Source: Syntrophorhabdales bacterium
GTDB lineage: Bacteria > Desulfobacterota > Syntrophorhabdia > Syntrophorhabdales > WCHB1-27
Assembly (NCBI GenBank): GCA_035541455.1
Contig: DATKNH010000131.1
Coordinates: 1-64,000, forward strand
DNA: 64,000 bases
Direction of reading: 5' to 3'
A program made the position numbers and the translations under genes. The notes below the pieces were generated by a model that searched no databases, was not told where the DNA came from, and saw nothing but the letters and a program-made list of their open reading frames with translations. Position 1 is the stretch's first letter. Every line of letters begins with the position of its first letter. This document shows, in pieces, positions 59,672-64,000 of the stretch.

Positions 59672-61126
59672 TTACGCGTTGCCTTTTGCGTGAGACTGGC
59701 TGGTGCGGAGTTTGAAGTCGTAGAGACCCAATTCTTTAAGCTTCGCGATAGCCGTATAGAACGTGTCTTTGTTAATGGCGAGCCGCTCCACGATCTTCTT
59801 TGGTTCGATCATTGTCGGGTATGCGGGGTCAAGGGGGTCAAGGCTTGACAGGTAGAGATAGAGCCTGTATTCAGCAGCCGTAAGTCTTGAATCAATCAGA
59901 AACTCTATCTTGTGCCGGAGCGTCTGCTGGACAAGCTGCCTCTCTTGGCCATTTTTGATCTCTTCAGGTATATTTTCAACGCCTATGACATCACCTTCGC
60001 TCATCACGTATGCTCTTTCCGTAACCGATTCGAGTTGCCTGATGTTGCCGGGCCATGAATAGGCCATGAGAAGCTGCAGTGCGTCATTCGACACGTTTTT
60101 CTTTTTTTCATGTGACGCGTTCAGTTTCTTCAGGAAATGCTCGACGAGCACAGGGATATCGGTCATTTTTTCTCTCAAAGGTGGTATGGTGAAGGCGATA
60201 ACATTGAGTCGATAGTAGAGATCCTGTCGGAATCTGCCTGTCTTGATTTCCTCTTCCAGCTTCTTGTTTGTTGCAGCGATAAGCCTCACGTCCAGCTTGA
60301 TCGTCTCCTTTCCGGCGATCCGCCGTATCTCCTTCTCCTGGATGGTCCTCAGAACTTTTGCCTGCATGGGCAAGGTCAAATCACCGATCTCATCGAGCAG
60401 GAGGCTGCTGTGATTTGCCTGCTCGAACAGCCCGATATGCCTTGTAACGGCCCCGGTGAAAGCCCCCTTCTCGTACCCGAATAATTCGCTTTCCAGCAAG
60501 GTTTCCGGAATCGCCGCGCAATTGATGGCGAAAAACGGGTACTGTCTGCGCGGGCTGTTGTAGTGGATGCTTTTGGCAAAAAGCTCCTTTCCTGTGCCGC
60601 TTTCACCATAAATCAGAACGGTGGAATTTGTAGGGGCAACCCTTCTCACAATTCGGAAAAGTTCATGCATGCTCCCGTGATCGCCGACGATATTATCAAG
60701 CTGAAACTTGTCGACAAGCTGGTCCTTGAGCCTGATGTTGTCTTTGAGCAGGCGCACCTGGTCAATCGCATTCTGTATGACGAGGAGGAGCTGGTCCTTT
60801 TCAAGAGGTTTCTCAAGGTAATGAAAAGCTCCCAGCCTTGTGGCCTCTATGGCAGAAGGGATCGAGCCAAAAGCTGTGACGATGATTACGTGGCAAGGCT
60901 GATTCTGAGACTTTACCTCCTTGAGGATTTCCGTTCCTTCGATGTCTGGCAGCCGCAGATCAGTCAGGACAACATCGAAATTGCCATTTTTCAGGATCTC
61001 GATAGCTTTTGCCCCGGTACCGACATCCTCAACGTAGTAGCCCTCCTTCACCAGGATAGTCTTGATGATCTCTCGTTGATTCTTGTCGTCTTCAACAACA
61101 AGAACTGTGTTTGCATCATGTTTCAT
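59672..61126 (-). CDS. Sigma-54-dependent response regulator (NtrC family) with atypical C-terminus
   Basis: 484 residues. The receiver domain (about 1-120) has Asp in VVLTDLRLPD near 56. The AAA+ domain has the Walker A GESGTGKELFAKSIHYNS near 172, the sigma-54 loop GAFTGA near 223 and LLLDEIGDL near 246. After about residue 395 there is no Fis-type helix-turn-helix; instead AAEYRLYLYL, PKKIVERLAINKDTFYTAIAKLKELGLY looks like a winged helix. It acts with the kinase whose gene overlaps it by 11 bp and probably activates the promoter at 59514. Confidence 0.92.
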   Translation of the reverse strand: MKHDANTVLVVEDDKNQREIIKTILVKEGYYVEDVGTGAKAIEILKNGNFDVVLTDLRLPDIEGTEILKEVKSQNQPCHVIIVTAFGSIPSAIEATRLGAFHYLEKPLEKDQLLLVIQNAIDQVRLLKDNIRLKDQLVDKFQLDNIVGDHGSMHELFRIVRRVAPTNSTVLIYGESGTGKELFAKSIHYNSPRRQYPFFAINCAAIPETLLESELFGYEKGAFTGAVTRHIGLFEQANHSSLLLDEIGDLTLPMQAKVLRTIQEKEIRRIAGKETIKLDVRLIAATNKKLEEEIKTGRFRQDLYYRLNVIAFTIPPLREKMTDIPVLVEHFLKKLNASHEKKKNVSNDALQLLMAYSWPGNIRQLESVTERAYVMSEGDVIGVENIPEEIKNGQERQLVQQTLRHKIEFLIDSRLTAAEYRLYLYLSSLDPLDPAYPTMIEPKKIVERLAINKDTFYTAIAKLKELGLYDFKLRTSQSHAKGNA

Positions 61127-62612
61127 GGAAAGGCACCCTTATTGTCGTCACGGTCTTTTGTCCTGAAGAGCTGTCCATGGAAATGGTGCCTCCGTGCTCT
61201 TCGACCAGCCTCTTGGTGATTGTGAGTCCAAGACCGATACCATATTTCTTTGTAGAATAGTAAGGTTCAAAGATTTTTCCGACCTCGTCCTGGGCCACAC
61301 CTTTTCCGTCGTCCGTCACAGAAATGTAGGAGAACCCGTGATCCCGGCCGCATTCGACGAGAATCGTTCCCCTATCTTCTATGGCCTGTATCGAATTGAG
61401 AAGCAAATTGATCACGCAGATTCTCATATATTCGGGATCGCAGTATATCTGCCCGCCGTCTTTGCAGACAGTGCGAACGTCGATGCCATCCCTTACCTTG
61501 TCTTTCACCATTGAGAGAGCATCGCTCACAAGGGCGCCCGGCGTTACCCAGGTTCTATTCAGAACAATGGGCTTCCCTACAAAAAGAAAATTGTTGATCA
61601 GCTCGTTGACCCTGTAAATCTCCTTTTTCAAGTTGTCCAGAAGGGCGGTGATATCTTCTCTGCCAGTGACGTTTTCTTCGAGGATGCGCTCTTTTATATG
61701 GCCGATGGAAAGAGAAAGAAAATTGAGAGGATTTCGCACTTCGTGCGCAATGCCCGATGCGAGTTGACCTATCATGGAAAGCTGCTCTGTCTTTTTCAGC
61801 TTCTCTTCCAGCTCTTTTCTTTCGCTCAGCTTGTCCACCATCTCGTTAAAGCTCTTGACCATAACCCCGATTTCATCCCTGCGGCTGGTTTCGCGTATCC
61901 TGACGAGCTGACCATCTGCTATCTTTTTGGCTGCATTGGCAATCTTCTTGATAGGCTCCGTGTACTTTTCCGCAAAGATCAGGCAGATGATGATCCCGAT
62001 GCTGAATGCGAAAATCGTGCTGAGGACTCTTTTCAAGTGATTCCTTCTCTGCAGGTATTTATAGTCATCAAGGACCATGCTCACATGGATGTAGCCCATT
62101 TTCTGCCCCTTGATTGAAACAGGCATGATAACGCTATAGAGGCGCTGTCCTTCTTTCTTGCCGGTTTCTTCACCCAGCCGGGCCGTGATCATCAGATCTT
62201 TTTTTCTGCCTGTTTTATCGGGCGACGCCGTTGATTTCTTGGGAGGCTGCTGCACGGTGCCTATCTTCCGCGGGTCTGAGCTGGCTATAACTTCTGAGGC
62301 ATCACTCAGAATTGAGATTTCACGGATCCCTTTCTTATTTAACGTGTCAACATATGTTTTTAACCTCTGTGTGCTGTCTCCCCGGTACGTGAGTTCCTCA
62401 ACGCTAATCTGGATCGCCTTGGTGATATCGTCAATGTTGTCAGTTACCTTTTCCAGGATAAGTTCCTCACTCTTCGTATAGATAATGGTGAGGGAACCGA
62501 TAGACGTGAGGAGAAGAAAGAGAAGGATCAGCAGGAGCTGAGTCCTCAACGAAAGGCTGCGAAAGAAACCTTTCAGGCGTTTACCGAATTGCCGAATGTT
62601 CTCTGCAAACAT
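61116..62612 (-). CDS. Membrane sensor histidine kinase
   Basis: 498 residues. Two membrane segments (about 21-45 and 199-225) surround a periplasmic region with DASEVIASSDPRKIGT, as in Cache-type sensors. A HAMP domain follows, then the phospho-acceptor His in SGIAHEVRNPLNFL near 290 and the ATPase motifs NLLLNSIQA, DDGKGVAQDEVGKIFEPYYSTKKYGIGLGL near 445-474. It phosphorylates the downstream regulator. Its start overlaps gltX by 40 bp, so the tRNA synthetase and signal pair share a transcript. The signal is unknown. Confidence 0.93.
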   Translation of the reverse strand: MFAENIRQFGKRLKGFFRSLSLRTQLLLILLFLLLTSIGSLTIIYTKSEELILEKVTDNIDDITKAIQISVEELTYRGDSTQRLKTYVDTLNKKGIREISILSDASEVIASSDPRKIGTVQQPPKKSTASPDKTGRKKDLMITARLGEETGKKEGQRLYSVIMPVSIKGQKMGYIHVSMVLDDYKYLQRRNHLKRVLSTIFAFSIGIIICLIFAEKYTEPIKKIANAAKKIADGQLVRIRETSRRDEIGVMVKSFNEMVDKLSERKELEEKLKKTEQLSMIGQLASGIAHEVRNPLNFLSLSIGHIKERILEENVTGREDITALLDNLKKEIYRVNELINNFLFVGKPIVLNRTWVTPGALVSDALSMVKDKVRDGIDVRTVCKDGGQIYCDPEYMRICVINLLLNSIQAIEDRGTILVECGRDHGFSYISVTDDGKGVAQDEVGKIFEPYYSTKKYGIGLGLTITKRLVEEHGGTISMDSSSGQKTVTTIRVPFHET

Positions 62613-63955
62613 GCTACTCTCTCCAGCACAAGATGCTGCGGTATGAGTCTGAAAACTTCTTTTAGAGGTGGGCCACTCTTTCTTCCCGTGATGGCAATGC
62701 GCAAGAGCATCATTACATCTCTCTTGGCGAGGTGAGTTTCTTTCTCGACGATCTCGTAAATTTCCTCGAAGGACTTTTTGTGATCCCGCGTGAGTGTCTC
62801 TTCGAGAAGCCGCACCGGATTGCCTAAGCCTTTAATCCGAGTGAGGTACTCGAGTGCGTCGGGGTGAATCCCCGCGGTATCAAAAATGTCCAGCATCTCC
62901 CTAAGCTGTACCAGTGTCTTTCCGTTTTCGCGGAGTGCTGCCACCCTCTCAGCCCATTCCCTGCTTAATCCCAGTTCCGAGAGAATCCGCTCGAGCGGCA
63001 GGGTACGCATGTAGGCGCCATTCAGCCACAGAAGCTTGTCAAGGTCGAAGAAGGAATCTGAACCTGAAAAGGAATCGATAGAAAAGGTGCTCGCCAGCTG
63101 GTTCATCCCAAGAAGCTCATCCTGCATGCTGCGGCCTATGATGGCAAGGTAATTGACCAGCGCCTCCGCAAAAATGCCCATATTCTTGAAATCGATAATA
63201 CTGGTGGCGCCGTGGCGTTTGCTCAATGGCTTCCTGTCCGGACCCGCGAGCAGTCCGTGATGGGCATAGCGAGGGGGTTGTTTGCCGAACATCGAGAAGA
63301 GCATGATCTGCTTTGGCGTATTGGAAACATGGTCTGACCCGCGTATAACATCAGTGATTCCCATCACCATATCATCCACGGCCGCCGCAAAGTTGTAGGA
63401 AGGTAGCCCATCCTGTCTGACGAGTATGAAATCATCCACGTGGTCGCGGGGGAACGAGATCTCACCGTGCATCCCGTCACGGAAACGTATCTCTTCTTCC
63501 AGGGCCCTCACCCTGATTACAAACGGCTTGCCTTCCTGCTCCATAGCCCGGCGAGCCGCTTCAGTAAGCGACCTGCATTTCCCGCTATACCTCGGGGCTT
63601 GGTTCCTGTGAAGCGCACTGCTGCGCTCAGCCTCTATTTCTTCTTTGGTACAGAAGCATTTGTAGGCATTTCCGCGGGAGAGAAGAGCATCGGCATGTTC
63701 ACGGTAGATCGGGGTGCGCTCCGACTGCAGATATGGACCTTCATCCCAGGAAAGACCGAGCCATCGCAAATCATCGAGGATAGACTGCACAAACGCTTCT
63801 TCGGATCTGGCGACGTCGGTGTCTTCTATACGCAAGAGAAATGTGCCGTTGTTATGGCGGGCCAGGAGATAGTTGAGAACGGCCGTACGCGCGTTTCCCA
63901 CGTGGAGATTGCCGGTAGGACTGGGAGCGAACCTTACGCGAATCATTGGTATCAT
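62573..63955 (-). CDS. gltX: Glutamyl-tRNA synthetase
   Basis: 460 residues (a second ATG three codons later is equally possible). HIGH motif in RFAPSPTGNLHVGNARTAVLNYLL (about 7-30) and KMSKS motif in KPLSKRHGATSI near 240. IEDTDVARSEE near 42 and the RDGMHGEISFPRDHVDDFILVRQDGLPSYNFA block are also typical. It charges tRNA-Glu. It is the first gene of the run gltX-kinase-regulator. The upstream ribosome binding site is weak. Confidence 0.96.
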   Translation of the reverse strand: MIPMIRVRFAPSPTGNLHVGNARTAVLNYLLARHNNGTFLLRIEDTDVARSEEAFVQSILDDLRWLGLSWDEGPYLQSERTPIYREHADALLSRGNAYKCFCTKEEIEAERSSALHRNQAPRYSGKCRSLTEAARRAMEQEGKPFVIRVRALEEEIRFRDGMHGEISFPRDHVDDFILVRQDGLPSYNFAAAVDDMVMGITDVIRGSDHVSNTPKQIMLFSMFGKQPPRYAHHGLLAGPDRKPLSKRHGATSIIDFKNMGIFAEALVNYLAIIGRSMQDELLGMNQLASTFSIDSFSGSDSFFDLDKLLWLNGAYMRTLPLERILSELGLSREWAERVAALRENGKTLVQLREMLDIFDTAGIHPDALEYLTRIKGLGNPVRLLEETLTRDHKKSFEEIYEIVEKETHLAKRDVMMLLRIAITGRKSGPPLKEVFRLIPQHLVLERVACLQRTFGNSVNA

Positions 63956-64000
63956 TCGGAGAGAAGACAGACAGCATAGACTGCTATGCCCTGTCCGTTC

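Noticed and set aside
1-64000. tRNA, rRNA, CRISPR array, transposase or phage genes
   Set aside because: None were found: no cloverleaf candidates, no regularly spaced repeats and no DDE or integrase motifs in the translated frames.

Overview
The window reads as chromosome from an anaerobic, metabolically versatile Gram-negative bacterium, most like a syntrophic or aromatic-degrading member of the former Deltaproteobacteria (Desulfobacterota, Syntrophorhabdus-like). This is inferred from content: several tripartite tricarboxylate (TTT) substrate-binding proteins, a TAXI binding protein, UbiD decarboxylase, acyl-CoA synthetases, a PurS-PurL type PurL, a sigma-54 activator, MenA-like and CPBP membrane proteins and Kdo/WaaP-type kinases. 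No rRNA, tRNA, phage, IS transposase or CRISPR array was seen.

Layout. 1-8.7 kb: a cut LarA-type racemase, two FAD-dependent 2-hydroxyacid dehydrogenases, a ferredoxin-tailed aldo/keto reductase, a geranylgeranyl-reductase-like flavoprotein and an HDOD/response-regulator module. 8.9-24.7 kb: a catabolic island with three M24 (creatinase-fold) proteins, a malate/lactate-type dehydrogenase, a D-2-hydroxyacid dehydrogenase, five TctC-type binding proteins and two TctBA membrane pairs. 24.9-28.3 kb: an enolase-superfamily enzyme, a class V aminotransferase and a sugar-phosphate-isomerase-like TIM barrel. 28.3-33.5 kb: purL and a panBCD operon whose leader carries an intrinsic terminator in front of the panB start. 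33.5-37 kb: an unknown protein, a TAXI binding protein, UbiD and a 51-residue zinc ribbon. 37-43.5 kb: surface-glycan genes (glycosyltransferase, double Kdo-type kinase), an antitoxin-like peptide, a DUF4143 ATPase, a radical SAM protein and RNase III. 43.6-54.5 kb: two divergent acyl-CoA synthetases, small unknown proteins, a ThiF-like enzyme, an OFA-family transporter, an M48 lipoprotein, CPBP and UbiA proteins and a GntR regulator. 54.7-64 kb: trpS, murI, a PriA-like protein without ATPase motifs, two Lys-rich secreted proteins, and gltX with a sensor kinase and a sigma-54 response regulator.

How parts may work together. The first 28 kb looks like one large alpha-hydroxy/carboxylic acid programme: periplasmic TctC proteins capture organic acids, TctAB moves them in, M24 proteins that have lost the usual metal ligands may cleave C-N or related bonds, and racemase, NAD-linked and flavin-linked dehydrogenases plus an aminotransferase handle hydroxy- and keto-acid products. 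The substrate is not known. At the right end, a histidine kinase and an NtrC-type regulator sit next to paired palindromes and a -24/-12 promoter aimed at the Lys-rich secreted proteins, forming a compact and apparently undescribed circuit.

The most interesting items are the sigma-54 circuit, the pan leader attenuator, the Walker-less PriA, the creatinase-like/TTT island, a 152-bp palindrome-bounded element that appears to have rewritten the end of a radical SAM gene, a tandem double-kinase protein, and probable CTG starts on two secreted proteins. All statements come from reading the sequence; no database search was run.
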